The notes under the pieces were generated by a model. It ran no database searches, had not been told where the DNA came from, and saw only the letters and a list, made by a program, of their open reading frames with translations. 64,000 nucleotides of DNA from NCBI GenBank assembly GCA_024760905.1, contig CM045731.1:47402501-47466500 (forward strand), given 5' to 3'. Shown here piece by piece: positions 22,949 to 34,834 of the stretch (positions are counted from its first letter, which is position 1; the number at the start of each line of letters is the position of its first letter). The stretch is from Plotosus lineatus (taxonomy: Eukaryota > Chordata > Actinopteri > Siluriformes > Plotosidae). The position numbers were made by a program, and so were the translations under genes.

Positions 22949-24165
22949 TATAAATAATTATATTTGATACGATTGATATCATACTGGGCTTGCATAATGT
23001 CATTGATTTGTAAAGCATGTTTCAAGCCCTTACTTCAGAAACAAATCCCGGGGTTAAGACATGCCTAATTTAGTCTATTTTTTCTTTTAAATTGCCTTTT
23101 TTTTTAACAGGGTCCTAAAAGGTTATGACTAATAGCAACTGGACAATAATGGTGCGACACATGGAGTGCACTTGTAAATTGAACATGTGTTCCTGGAGTC
23201 GGTGTAAAACATGAAAGGCCAAGAGTAATCCAAAGGCTGCTGGGATTTTTCACATCAACATGTCAGCCTGGATTCTTTTAGCATTCTGGCATGGGTTCCA
23301 CTTTCTCACATTGTATTCGACTACAGGCGATGTCACTTTACACTTCTGTTTTGCTACCACACACTAGGAAAGCATAAAAAATACTGTATTATAGCAAACA
23401 TAAAAGATTTATATTTGACCATGAACCTAAAAAAATCCTGGAACTAATCAGCTTGAAGAATTAAATCATTATCAGATAATATAAACCAGAGTTATATTAT
23501 CACTCAAAAGGAAAATCTCTAAAAAAAAAATAAAAAAAAATTTGTGTAAAAGATTAGGAGAGCAGATTCTACTTTAATGTTTTTATTGGTAGTTATTTCA
23601 AAACTATGTCTTAGAATGATGTTGTCTTCAGGGCCCAAGTTAGCATGTACAAGTATAGCAGTTTAATCCGTTCATGCCATTCATTAACAGAATTGTGCCG
23701 AAATGAAATGGTTTGTCTTCAAATAATGTTCTGTGCAGTGTAAAACTATATATCAGGGTTTATATACTGTGACCCACTCCACCCACAGCATAATATGGAT
23801 TATTTGGCAAGGTTTGGCAAGGCTACTCAATTCAATCTTCATTCTATAATCATGTATTACACCTCATATAAAAGCATATTAAATTCTCTTTCCAAATATA
23901 TGTCAAATTTTCTACTTAATTCGTATTTTACGGGAATGCGTCACATATTTAAATACAAACACCTGAAATACTAAAAGAAATGCTGTTGAAAGCCAAACTT
24001 CTCCATGTTAACTTGGGACTTGATGATGTCGTCATTCTGATATTCAATCTTCAAATAAACACACATAAAATCACTGGAATAGCAGCTATCACTCTGATTT
24101 TACATACATACAGACAGACACTGTGTTCTTGAACATGCACGCCTAGCTAAAATTAGCCTTGAAAC
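22949..24165. other. Repeat-poor non-coding stretch upstream of sall4
   Basis: About 1.2 kb without recognisable mobile elements or ORFs. A candidate region for conserved regulatory sequence. Confidence 0.4.
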
Positions 24166-24167
24166 AG

Positions 24168-24318
24168 CTAATTAGCGTAAAGTGCATTTCTTGGGATTGT
24201 GGGAGGAAACTGGAGTACACACAGGTAACTCATACAAGCATGATGAGAACATGCAAACTCCACACAGAAACATCCACGCCAAGGCTGGGCCTTGTTGCTG
24301 CAAGGCCGACGTGCTTTC
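24168..24318 (-). mobile_element. SINE-B fragment
   Basis: Reverse orientation: ggattgtgggaggaaactgg and the head remnant gttgctgcaaggccgacgtg. Confidence 0.7.
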
Positions 24319-24348
24319 CCTAATTTAATTATTTATACTGAATCTTTT

Positions 24349-24478
24349 CAGCGTGTTTCTGTCCCTTGCTAAAGGGTTGTGTCAAGAAGGGCATCCGACG
24401 TAAAAACCTATGCCAAATCAAACGTGCGAATCATTTGCTGTGGCAACCCCTGATAAAGGGAAAACGCCGAAAGGAAAT
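24349..24478 (+). mobile_element. SINE-A tail fragment, RTE type
   Basis: Starts at cagcgtgtttctgtccc and continues through the LINE-5'-like segment (gggcatccgacgtaaaaacc) to the LINE-3'-like terminus (cgccgaaaggaaa). Confidence 0.8.
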
Positions 24479-24479
24479 C

Positions 24480-24905
24480 TCATACTGTATCTTTTCATAT
24501 ATGGTCGCTCAATATATAAATAGTGTCCCCACAAACATGCTTTTGGGACAACTCAAGAACCAAGGTTTTCAGAGACTTCTGCATGGGCATGGTCCAGTGG
24601 CATTTCAGTCTGTCGTCAAGTCACGAAGAGGAAGCTAACACAGCAGAAGTCACTCGTTCATACAAGTCACCTGATTATAATGGATCAGAAGGGTTCAAAT
24701 CAAATTACTTATTTTCTTTTGTCAGTCCTTTAAAGCATGGCTTGGAAAATAATCAAGTTAAATGTAGAAAATATGGGCAAAATGGATTGATCAGAACGAA
24801 CAGTCTGATATTTCACCAATAACACATGTTTATGTCTAAACAGATCCATCATGGTGGAATCCTGTTTGTTGATTTTTGGCTCCTCGGGGAAAAACAATGT
24901 CTTTT

Positions 24906-24940
<35 letters not shown>

Positions 24941-25470
24941 AATATGGACTGTGTTTGAGCATTTCAGCAGAACCGTTCTGATACATAATGTTTAAAGAGA
25001 TGAACGCATGATGTCGATCATGTTTGTACATTAGAGCATCCAACAGCTTTGGCAAGTGTACAAGATGAAGTTGATATTGCTAAATTAATGGAACTGCTTT
25101 TGTTTAACTTCAATTAATGGCTAATCATCACGTTGCCTGCTCGACAAAAACGTTAATTATAGAGGACAAAGTGCATTCCCTGTATAATAACAGCACTACT
25201 ATGTTTACTCATAATTATTATAATAAAAATTCAACTATCAAAAGATAAGTATTTTCTTCTGACTGTCTGTGACGGATATACAGATATTCACCAAGAGTTG
25301 ACCAAGATGGGTACCAGCTTATTATGCAGCCCTAATGGAATCAAACAGCTCGGCATATAAATGAATGAATGAATGGATGGATGGATGGATGGATGGATGG
25401 ATAATCATACAAAAGGGAAGAGGTAAATTTGCATAGAACCGCATGCATAACAAGTTCAAGTCGGCCTGTT
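24480..25470. other. Non-coding, no recognised transposon
   Basis: Includes a T run (24908-24936) and a (GGAT)n tract at 25372-25401. 25040-25240 is AT-rich but non-repetitive, with many TAAT-type homeodomain-like cores. Confidence 0.45.
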
Positions 25471-25486
25471 ATGATTGACCAAAATT

Positions 25487-25840
25487 ATCTTCTTCTTTTC
25501 GTTTTGGCTTTTTCCCTTTTTCAGCGGTTGCCACAGCGAATCATCTGATTCGCATGTTTGATTTGGCATAGGTTTTTACGTTGGATGCCCTTCCTGACAC
25601 AACCCTTTGGCAAGGGGCAGAAACATGCTGACAGCTATGCAGCTACTTTTTATGAAAGTCAGCAATGGTTCTTTTACTTGAACCTCTCACCATAGACAGT
25701 GAGAGACACGGCCGGCCTTTGATAACCCAGTTAGCTGCATTGGGGGGACAGTGACAACCTTGTAAGAAGTGGGACTCAAATCCCCAACCTTAGGATCAGC
25801 GGTCCAGTGCACTTTACTACCAGGCCACCACTGCCTACTG
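25487..25840 (-). mobile_element. SINE-A copy, full length, RTE-type tail
   Basis: Reverse orientation, bounded by a perfect 15-bp target-site duplication TGATTGACCAAAATT (25472-25486 and 25841-25855). From right to left: tRNA-like head (caggccaccactgcc, gggactcaaatcccc), central domain, LINE-5'-like segment and LINE-3' terminus with TCTTCTTC. Confidence 0.92.
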
Positions 25841-25856
25841 TGATTGACCAAAATTT

Positions 25857-25861
<5 letters not shown>

Positions 25862-25931
<70 letters not shown>
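25862..25931. repeat. (TA)n microsatellite
   Basis: About 33 TA units, between a SINE-A target duplication and the RTE LINE. Confidence 0.95.
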
Positions 25932-25935
<4 letters not shown>

Positions 25936-25961
25936 CTTATTATTATTAACTCACTCATTAT

Positions 25962-28900
25962 CTTCTTTTCCTTTCGGCTTTTCCCTTCAGGGGTCGCCAC
26001 AGCGAATCATCTGCCTCCATCTCACCCTATCCTTTGCATCTTCTTCTCTTACACCAACGACCTTCATGTCCTCCTTCACCACATCCATGAATCGTCTCTT
26101 TGGTCTTCCTCTAGGCCTTCTGCCTGGTAGTTCCAACCTCAGCATCCTACTACCAATATACTCACTATCCCTCCTCTGTACATGTCCAAACCATCTCAAT
26201 CTAGCCTCTCTGACTTTGTCTCCAAAATGTCTTACATGTGCTGTCCCTCTGATGGTACTCATTCCTAATCCTATCCATCCTCGTTACTCCCAAAGAGAAC
26301 CTCAACATTTTCATTTCTGCTACCTCCAGCTCCGCCTCCTGTCTTTTCCTCAGTGCCACTGTTTCTATACCATACAACATCATTGGCCTCAACACCATCT
26401 TGTACACTTTTGCTTTCATTCTTGCCGATACCCTCCTATCACACATCACACCGGACACTTTTCTCCAACCATTCCAATCTGCCTGCACATGCCTCTTCAC
26501 CACTTTTCCACACTCTCCATTGCTCTGGATTGTTGAGCCTAAGTACTTAAAATCTTCCACCTTCCTTATCTCTGCTCCCTGTAACCTCACCGTTCCTCTT
26601 GGGTCCTTGTCATTCATGCACATGTATTCTGTCTTACTGAGGCTAACCTTCATTCCCCTCCTTTCCAGGGCATACCTCCACCTCTCTAGATTTTCCTGCA
26701 CTTGTTCTCTGCTCTCACTACAGATCACAATGTCATCTGCAAACATCATAGTCCATGGGGAATCTTGTCTAACCTCGTTTGTCAGCCTGTCCATCACCAT
26801 AGCAAACAAGAAGGGGCTCAGAGCTGACTCTTGATGCAGTCCCACCTCCACCTTGAACTCTTCTGTCACACCGACAGCACACCTCACCATTGTCTTACAT
26901 TTCTTATGAATGTCCTGCACCACTCTAACATACTTCTCTGCCACTCCAGACTTCCTCATGCAATACCACAGTTCTTCTCTCGGCACCCTGTCATATGCTT
27001 TCTCCAGATCCACAAAGGCACAATGCAGCTCCTACTGACCTTCTCTGTACTTCTCCATTAACATCCTCAAGGCAAACACTGTATCTGTGGTGCTCTTTCT
27101 TGGCATGAAACCAAACTGTTGTTCAAAAATGCTGACCTCTGCCCTTAGTCTAGCTTCCACTATTCTTTCACATAACTTTATCGTATGTCTCATCAACTTT
27201 ATCCCTCTGTAGTTGCCACAACTCTACACGTCTCCCTTGTTCTTAAAAATGGGCACCATCACACTTCTCCTCTATTCCTCTGGCATCCTCTCACTCTCTA
27301 AGATCTTGTTGAATGTTCTACTGCGACCTCTCCTAGACACTTCCATACCTCCACCGGTATATCAACAGGACCAACTGCCTTTCCACTCTTCGTCTTTTTC
27401 AATGCCCTCCTCACCTCACCCTTACTAATCTTTGCTACTTCCTGGTCCTCAACAGTCACCTCTTCTACTATTTTTCCTGCTCTCATTTTCCTCATTCATC
27501 AGCTCTTCAAAGTACTCTTTCCATCTTCCCAGCACACTTCTGTCATCAATCAATACATTTCCCTCTCTGTCCTTAATCACTCTAACTTGCTGCACGTCCT
27601 TCCCATCTCTATTTCTCTGCTGTGCCAACCTGTATAAATCATTTTCTCCCTCTTTACTTTCTAACCGAGCATACAAGTCATCATACGCCCTCTGTTTGGC
27701 CTGTTTGGCCTTTGACACCACTGCCTTCGCCTTACGCTGTGTCTCCCTGTACTCCTGTTTACTCTCTTCAGTTCTCTCAATGTCTCAGTTCTTCTTAGCT
27801 AACCTCTTCCTTTGTACACACTCCTGCATTCCTCATTCCACCACCAAGTCTCCTTATCTACTTTCCTTCCAGATGACACACCAAGTACTCTCCTACCTGT
27901 CTCCCTGATCACATTTGCTGTAGTTCTCCAGTCATCTGGAAGCACTTCCTGACCACCCAAATCCTGTTTCAACTCCTCCTTGAAGACAACATGACACTCT
28001 TCCTTTTTCAGCTTCCACCACTTTGTCTTTTGCTCTGCCTTTGCCTTCTTCACCTCCCTCACCATCAGCATCATCCTGCACACCACCATCCTATGCTGTT
28101 TGGCAGCACTCTCACCCACTACTACTTTGCAGTCACTGACTTCCTTCAAATTACATCGCCTGCACAAGATGTAGTCTACCTGTGTGCTCCTACCTCCGCT
28201 TTTATAAGTCACCCTATGCCCCTGTCTCTTCTGGAAGAAAGTATTTACCACAGCCATTTCCATCCTTTGTGCAAAATCTACCAACATCTGTCCTTCTGCG
28301 TTCCTGTCCTTGATACCAAACCTGCCCATCACTTCCTCGTCCCCTCTGTTTCCTGCACCAACATGTCCATTGAAGTCTTCCCCAATGACTACTCTTTCAT
28401 CTTTGGGGTACTCTGCATCATTTCATCTAACTCACTCCAGAATCTCTCCTCTTCTAGCTCACATCCTGCATGTGGGGCATAAGCACTAACAACATTGAAC
28501 ATCACGCCTTCAATTTCTAACTTGAGACTCATCACTCTGTCTGACACTCTTTTCACTTCTAGAACATTCCTGACAAATTCCTCCTTCAAGATGACCTCTA
28601 CTCCATTTCTCTTCCCATCCACACCATGAAAAAAACAGCTTAAACCCTGTTCCTAAGCTTCTAGCTTTGCTACCTTTCCACATGGTCTCCTCAACACACA
28701 GTATGTCCACCTTCCTCCTCTGCATCATGTCAGCCAGCTCTCTACCTTTTCCTGTCATAGTTCCAACATTCAAAGTCCCGACTTCGAATCCTAGACTCAT
28801 GCCTTTCCTCTTCTCTCTCTGCCTATGGACACGCCTCCCGCCTCTCCTTCTTCGAGGTCTTCGACCAACAGTAGTCCAATTTCCACCAGCACCCTGTTGG

Positions 28901-29062
28901 TTAACAGCACTGATGGCGGTCGTTGTTAACCCGGGCTTCGACCAATCCATTCTTTCTTGTGATTCGCATATTTTATTTGGCATTTATTTTATGCCGGATT
29001 CCCTTCCTGACTCAACCCTCTACATTTATCCGGGCTTGGGAACGGCGTGAGGGAGAGACACT
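25962..29062 (-). mobile_element. RTE-clade LINE, nearly full length, inactive
   Basis: About 3.1 kb on the minus strand. In order: a 5' region (28930-29062) that matches part of the SINE-A tail; endonuclease (GTLNVGTMTGKGRELADMM, DILCVEETMWKG, then TYKSGGRSTQVDYILC); reverse transcriptase (DLEKAYDRVPREELWYCM, GLHQESALSPFLFAMVMDRL, MMFADDIVI with the catalytic FADD near 26740); a C-terminal part (REARLRWFGHVQRR, GRRPRGRPKRRFMDVV); and a 3' terminus GGCGACCCCTGAAGGG... followed by an AAG-type tail. The frame is broken at several places (27799, 27721, 27298-27495, 26262), so it is dead. The RTE assignment rests on the RT motifs, which resemble animal and plant RTE elements. Confidence 0.9.
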
Positions 29063-29069
29063 GGCTTGT

Positions 29070-29090
29070 CCCCCCCCCCCCCCCCCCCCC
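29070..29090. repeat. Poly(C) run
   Basis: About 21 consecutive C directly beyond the 5' end of the RTE copy. Confidence 0.9.
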
Positions 29091-29111
29091 GCCCCCCGGC
29101 CATATTAATTC

Positions 29112-29443
29112 AGTCATTAAATAAACCACTAAATCCTAATTAGGGTCACAGGGAGGCTGGTTCCTAACTCAGCCGACTCTGGCTGAAGTCTGGGTACACA
29201 CTGGACAGCTTGCCAGGCCATCCCAGGGTGAACACGTACAACAATTAAACTTAATTCAGAACCGCCAATTAGCCCCCTGTACGTATTTTTGACTGGAGGA
29301 AGAATCTGAAAAACTCGGAGGAAACCCATGCAAGCACTGGAAGAACATGCAAACTTCAGACAGAAATGCCTGAGACCGGGAATCAAACTCCGAACCTTCT
29401 TGTTGTGAGACAGACATTCTAACCAATGTGCCACAGTGATCCC
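29112..29443 (-). mobile_element. SINE-B copy
   Basis: Reverse orientation, nearly complete: tail aatcctaattagggtcacag, middle block, head gttgtgagacagacattcta. Followed by (ATT)n at 29443-29515. Confidence 0.8.
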
Positions 29444-29444
29444 G

Positions 29445-29476
<32 letters not shown>

Positions 29477-29515
29477 CATTATTATTATTATTATTATTGT
29501 TGTTGTTGTTGTTAT
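29443..29515. repeat. (ATT)n/(GTT)n microsatellite
   Basis: Trinucleotide tract of about 70 bp with two short interruptions. Confidence 0.9.
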
Positions 29516-29568
29516 TATTGTTTTGGTTTTTTTATAATGTATTAACTAAATATTATATATGCTACTTC

Positions 29569-29885
29569 TTCTTCTTCTTCCTTTCCTTTCGGCTATTCCC
29601 TTCAGGGGTCACCACAGCAAATCATCTGCCTCCATCTCACCCTGTCCTCTGCATTTTCTTCTCTGACTCGAACGACCTTCATGTCTTCCTTCACCACATC
29701 CATAAATCTCTTCTTTGGTCTTCCTCTAGGCCTTCTGCCTAGTAGTTTCAACCTCAGCATCCTACTGCCAATATACTCACTAGCCCTCCTCTGTACATGT
29801 CCAAACCATCTCAATCTAGCCTCTCTGACTTTGTCTCCAAAACATCTTACATGGGCTTTCCCTCTGATGTACTCATTTCTGATAT
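29569..29885 (-). mobile_element. RTE LINE 3' fragment
   Basis: 5'-truncated copy: the frame reads EYIRGKAHVRCFGDKVREAR to the end RWRQMICCGDP, then the 3' terminus and an AAG-type tail (ttcttcttcttcc on the plus strand). Uninterrupted over about 95 codons, so relatively young. Confidence 0.88.
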
Positions 29886-29889
29886 ATGC

Positions 29890-31035
29890 TACTATGCACT
29901 GCATATGTGTACTGAATATTTTATTTAAGTGATGGCCAATAATAAAAGGATTTAATTTACAAGGAAAAATCTAAAATATAAATGTAAGGAATAGAAAATT
30001 CAATTGCTCCATTGAAATGTGCATTTTTTGAATTACAATTTGTAATAAGTATCCACTGCATAACAAAGTACATAAGTACTTTCTTCTGCACACATAAAGA
30101 CAGACAAGGCTGTAATTAAATGAGTGAATTGCTCATTGGTTCCTGTGCAGTGAGAAACCCTGTGACAATAGGGCTTCTTTTGTCATTGCAGGGGTATAAC
30201 AACTGCCTCCATCAGCAAACAATAAATGTGTGAGCGGAGACCCCCACCCTTTAACCCCCACCGAGAGGTATTCTCTTCATAAGCCATCTCAAACACAAAG
30301 AATACAAAAAAGTCTGCTGAGTAAATAAAGTACAGAATGCTAATCAGAACGTGTTGACTCATTCCCTGATAACCCTAAAATTATAAAGAACTATGACCAG
30401 CTAAAAGAAGTCAATACAGCACATCATTGCTTGTTATCGGCATCTAAACAAAGGTAGATTACACCAATACACTGACACTGCTATAATGTTAGCATTCCCA
30501 AACCTCATTATTCGTAAAATAAACAAATTCCACAGCACAAAATAGATTTAATAAATGTTTAAACATGACACTCATTATTTAAACGTACTTATACACTGGC
30601 CTATAATAATGTTATGGATATTTATAGGCTTTTTTTGGCTTTTTTTCCCAGAGAGAAACATTTCCCATTTGTATTTTCTGTATTTGGATAAGGTCTAATA
30701 GTATAACGAGAATAAGTTGAGAAACTGAGTCACAGCACACATGCAGTCAGGCAGTCACCATCATGCTGTGAGACAATAGGGGGGCAATCATTTAAATCCG
30801 AGCTGTGATCTCAGGGAGATTGACTGTAAATGTTTACCAGATGGAACATACTTGATAGAGACATCCTGTAAACTGAACCCTTATTTTGAAATTTGAACAA
30901 AGTTATATATCACACTTGTTTGATTCATAATTTTAATTTACTCATAATACATGAGTTTATTCATAATTCACTTAAATTTTATTTTATTTGAGTGCTACAG
31001 CGTTCCTTGCAACAAGACATTGACACGAAGCAGCT
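29890..31035. other. Repeat-poor non-coding stretch upstream of sall4
   Basis: About 1.1 kb with no recognised mobile element. 30110-30300 contains balanced-composition sequence with SOX-like cores (ACAAT and ATTGT types). Candidate enhancer region, by composition only. Confidence 0.4.
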
Positions 31036-31039
31036 CTAT

Positions 31040-31384
31040 ACTTTCTCACTCATTTGCCAAATTGCTGACTCCCATGAGGGTTGCGTGGGGTGTGTGTGTG
31101 TGTGGGGGGGTGGATGCTGGGTACACCTTAAATAGTTCAGCTTGTTTACAGGAATATCTAATTATAATTAAAAGATTTTGGTGCTACAGTGGCATAGTAG
31201 TGCAGAACTTTGTATGCTCACGCCATCGCAGAAAGGTCCAGGGTTTAAGCACTGGGCTCGGCAGGGGCATTTCTGAATGGGATTTGCATGCAATCTGTGC
31301 TTCTGTGGGTTTCCTCTAGGTCCTCCAGTTTCCTCAGACAGTCCAAAGCATGCGAATTAGGCTAAATAGCTATTTCAAATTGAC

Positions 31385-31392
<8 letters not shown>
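31040..31392 (+). mobile_element. SINE-B fragments
   Basis: A tail piece (31040-31155, gccaaattgctgactcccat) followed by a head and middle piece (31185-31392, ggcatagtagtgcagaactt, cagacagtccaaagcatgcg). Confidence 0.6.
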
Positions 31393-31434
<42 letters not shown>

Positions 31435-31440
31435 TGTGTG
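31388..31440. repeat. (GT)n microsatellite
   Basis: About 26 GT units, expanded from the GT-rich part of the SINE-B body. Confidence 0.9.
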
Positions 31441-31617
31441 AATGAGTATAGTGGGTATTGCCTAAGAGTGGAGCTCCTGGTGGGTGATGTGTTTGAGCCT
31501 GGATTTGATTTTTACTGTCTTTCTGATGTCCACTTGTCATTTGTATCACCTGAACTGTTAGTTTAATTATCCTGATAGTTTAATTATCCGTTTAACAAGT
31601 GTATGTTTTTTTTTTTA

Positions 31618-33055
31618 AGTTGAAACAGGCTTTGGGAGTTGAAACAGGCTTTGGGTGGTCAGGAAGTGCTTCCAGATGACTGGAGAACTACAGCAAATGT
31701 GATCAGGGAGACAGGTAGGAGAGTACTTGGTGTGTCCTCTGGAACGAAAGTAGACAAGGAGACTTGGTGGTATTAAGGAGGAAGTGCAGGAGTGTGTACA
31801 AAGGAAGAGGTTAGCTAAGAAGAAGTGGGACATAGAGAGGATCGAAGAGAGGAAAGAGGAATACAGGGAGACACAGTGTAAGGAAAAGGTAGCCAAACAG
31901 AGGGTGTATGATGACTTGTATGATAGGTTGGACAGTAAGGAGGGAGAAAATGATTTATACAGGTTGGCACAGCAGAGAAATAGAGATAGGAAGGACGTGC
32001 AGCAAGTTAGAGTGATTAAGGACAGAGTGGGAAATGTATTGACTGATGACAGAAGTGTGCTGGGAAGATGGAAAGAGTCCTTTGAAGAGCTGATGAATGA
32101 GGAAAATGAGAGAGACCAGGAAGTAGCAAAGATTAGTAAGGGTGAGGTGAGGAGGGCATTGAAAACATTCAACAAGGTCTTAGAGAGTGAGAAGCTGCTA
32201 GAGGAATGGAGGAGAAGTATGCTGGTGCCAATTTTTAAGAACAAGGGAGACATGCAGCGTTGTGGCAACTACAGAGGGATAAAGTTGATGAATCATACGC
32301 TAAAGTTATGGGAAAGAATAGTGGAAGCTAGACTAAGGGCAGAGGTCAGCATTTGTGAACAACAGTTTGGTTTCATGCCAAGAAGGAGCACCACAGATGC
32401 ATTGTTTGCTTTGATGATGTTAATAGAGAAGTACAGAGAAGGTCAGAGGGAGCTGCATTGTGCCTTGGTGGATCTGGAGAAAGCATACGACAGGGTGCCG
32501 ACAGAGGAAGTGTGGTATTGCATGAGAAAGTCTGGAGTGGCAGAGAAGTATGTTAGAGTGGTGCAGAACATGTATGAGAGCTGTAAGACAGTGGTGAGGT
32601 GTGCTGTCGGTGTGACAGAAGAGTTCAAGGTGGAGGTGGGACTGCATCAAAGGTCAGCTCTGAGCCCCTTCTTGTTTGCTATGGTGATGTACAGGCTGAC
32701 AGACAAGGTGAGACAAGATTCCCCATGAAGTATGCTGTTTGCAGATGACATTGTGATCTATAGTGAGAGCAGAGAACAAATGCAGGAAAATCTAGAAAGG
32801 TGGAGGTATGCCCTGGAAAGGAGAGGAATGAAGATTAGCCTCAGTAGGGGTAGTGAGTATACTGGTAGTAGGATGCTGAGGTTGGAACTACCAGGCAGAA
32901 GGCCTAGAGGAAGACCAAAGAGAAGATTTATGGATGTGGTGAAGGAGGATATGAAGGTAGTTGGAGTAAGAGTAGAAGATGCAGAGGATAGGGTGCGATG
33001 GAGGCAGATGATGTGTCACTGTGGCGACCCCTGAAGGGAACAGCCGAAAGGAAAG
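31618..33055 (+). mobile_element. RTE LINE copy, 5'-truncated and internally deleted
   Basis: Plus-strand copy starting in the region between endonuclease and RT. Frame from 31784: a basic coiled segment, then GNYRGIKLMNHTLKLWERIV, FMPRRSTTDALFAL, DLEKAYDRVPTEEVWYCM, GLHQRSALSPFLFAMVM. A stop replaces Trp just before FADDIV (32727). After MKISLSRG the sequence jumps to SEYTGSRMLRLELPGRRP, so several hundred bases are missing. The end is GGCGACCCCTGAAGGGAA. A 19-bp unit (gttgaaacaggctttggga type) is duplicated at its 5' boundary. Confidence 0.9.
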
Positions 33056-34030
33056 CAAAAAGAACATGTTCTTTTAAGCTTCTGATTTCCATGTTTGTTC
33101 CACAAACCTTCATTGGCCTGCAAGTCTGTCTGCTTATCCGAGTTGAGTTGTGCTTTTTATTCTGTGCGAGTCTGAGCGGTGATGCATGAGTCTGTTGTTT
33201 TTAGATTTTAGTTTTGTTAATAGTAATAATAACTCAGTTACAATGAATAATTATGCACAAAATATAACAGCCAATTAGAGTCAACACAACAGCACAGTGG
33301 TCTTACTGGATTTCCAGTGTTGGACCTGTGTGGGCCCCGGTCAAGCTACAGGACAACGATTCAAGCCATATTACATGTCTATGGTGCTCAACTATAAAAA
33401 TGTAGCATTCCTGGCTGTCAATTTATCTGCAGAGAGCAAGCCAAAAGTGATGGTGGCAGGGAAAGACGCTCAAGGTGACATGAGGAAAGGACCTTAAGTG
33501 GAACAACACAGGAACAAGAAAACATATTGTCATCAGCATGACCTCCAATAATTTGTCCCTAACTATAGATTAGTGGTAACATAGCTGACACCAGAAAGAA
33601 GATTTCACAATACAGTTTATGTCGTAACATAAAGTCTTGCATACTTATTTACCTCTCCAGAACATTTTCCACACTGTGTGGTGTTCGAACCTAGAACTGA
33701 AATGGAATTCATTCAGACTATACCTCAGAAAAAGCACAAATGCAGCACCAAGGCTTTCAAAAATTGTTAGCCAAATAATTAATGTGTATAGAATCAAAAA
33801 TGCACAAGAAAGTGTAGACAACTTCATTAACAAGTGTCTACCAGGAGTCCAGCTGTAGTCACTGATAGACAAAAGGGGTCCGTATTTACAATAACACTTA
33901 TTTGTTATGATGTGTGGTCTCCATCTATGCTCTGTACACAGAGTGAACAAGAGGATAAATGGAGGCTTGTGGAACACTAGGGGGCATGTGGTTGATTGCT
34001 GCACAGCTATATTAAAGTAAATGAGTTCTA
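33056..34030. other. Non-coding, no recognised repeat
   Basis: Unassigned sequence of mixed composition with no convincing ORF. Confidence 0.45.
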
Positions 34031-34034
34031 AGTT

Positions 34035-34380
34035 GCACGGTTGTGTAGTGATAGGCATGGTCATCTCACAGCAAGTAGGTCCTGAGTTTGAGTCCTGGAT
34101 GTATCAAGAGCATTTCTGAGTGGAGTTTGCATGGTCTCCCCATGCTTGTGTGGGTTTCCTCCGTGTACTCCAGGTTTCTCCTACCATGCAGTGATATGCC
34201 TAATGGCCTAATTGGCTGTTTCAAATTGCCCCTAGGGGTGTGTATGGGTATGAATGGGTGTGTATGCTGGCAATATGATAGTCTGTCAAGCTTTTCCAGG
34301 GGTATTCGATCTTTACCCAGTGTTTGCGGAGACTGGCTCCAGCCCGGTGACTTGATAGGATTAAGAAGTAAGAAAAATGA
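34035..34380 (+). mobile_element. SINE-B copy, full length
   Basis: tRNA-like head (ttgtgtagtgataggcatgg, gagtttgagtcctgg), middle (gtttcctccgtgtactccag) and tail up to aggattaagaag, followed by GA repeats. Confidence 0.85.
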
Positions 34381-34404
34381 GTGAGCATAAGAGAGAGTGA
34401 GAGG

Positions 34405-34405
34405 G

Positions 34406-34473
<68 letters not shown>

Positions 34474-34610
34474 TGAAAGACAAATTGAGAGATTGAAAGA
34501 AGGAGTGAGTGAAAGAGTGATTGAGTGAGAGAGGGACAAATAGTGAGAGTGAGTATGAGAGAGTGTGAGAGAGTGTCAGGTAAGAGAAAGAGAAAGAGCA
34601 AGAGAGGCAG

Positions 34611-34652
<42 letters not shown>

Positions 34653-34722
34653 TGAAAGGGTGTTAGTGTGAGAGAGAAACAGAGAGAGACAGAGTGAGGG
34701 AAAGAGTGAGAGAGAAAAAGTA

Positions 34723-34786
<64 letters not shown>

Positions 34787-34830
34787 AGGGTGGGGGGGAG
34801 TGAGGGAGAGAGAGAGAGAGAGAGCAATCC
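34405..34830. repeat. Large compound (GA)n satellite-like tract
   Basis: About 425 bp of GA/GAGT/AAAGAG units: three pure (GA)n blocks (about 34412-34470, 34612-34648, 34728-34784) joined by degenerate purine-rich sequence. Confidence 0.95.
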
Positions 34831-34834
34831 AAGT

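Noticed and set aside
25844..26536. 230-aa plus-strand open frame as a protein-coding gene
   Set aside because: It starts in a (TA)n microsatellite and runs antisense to the RTE LINE frame; its composition is that of a reverse-complement shadow.
27298..28983. A host endonuclease/DNase gene
   Set aside because: The endonuclease motifs are followed in order by reverse transcriptase and the LINE 3' terminus, and the frame is broken; several truncated copies exist nearby.
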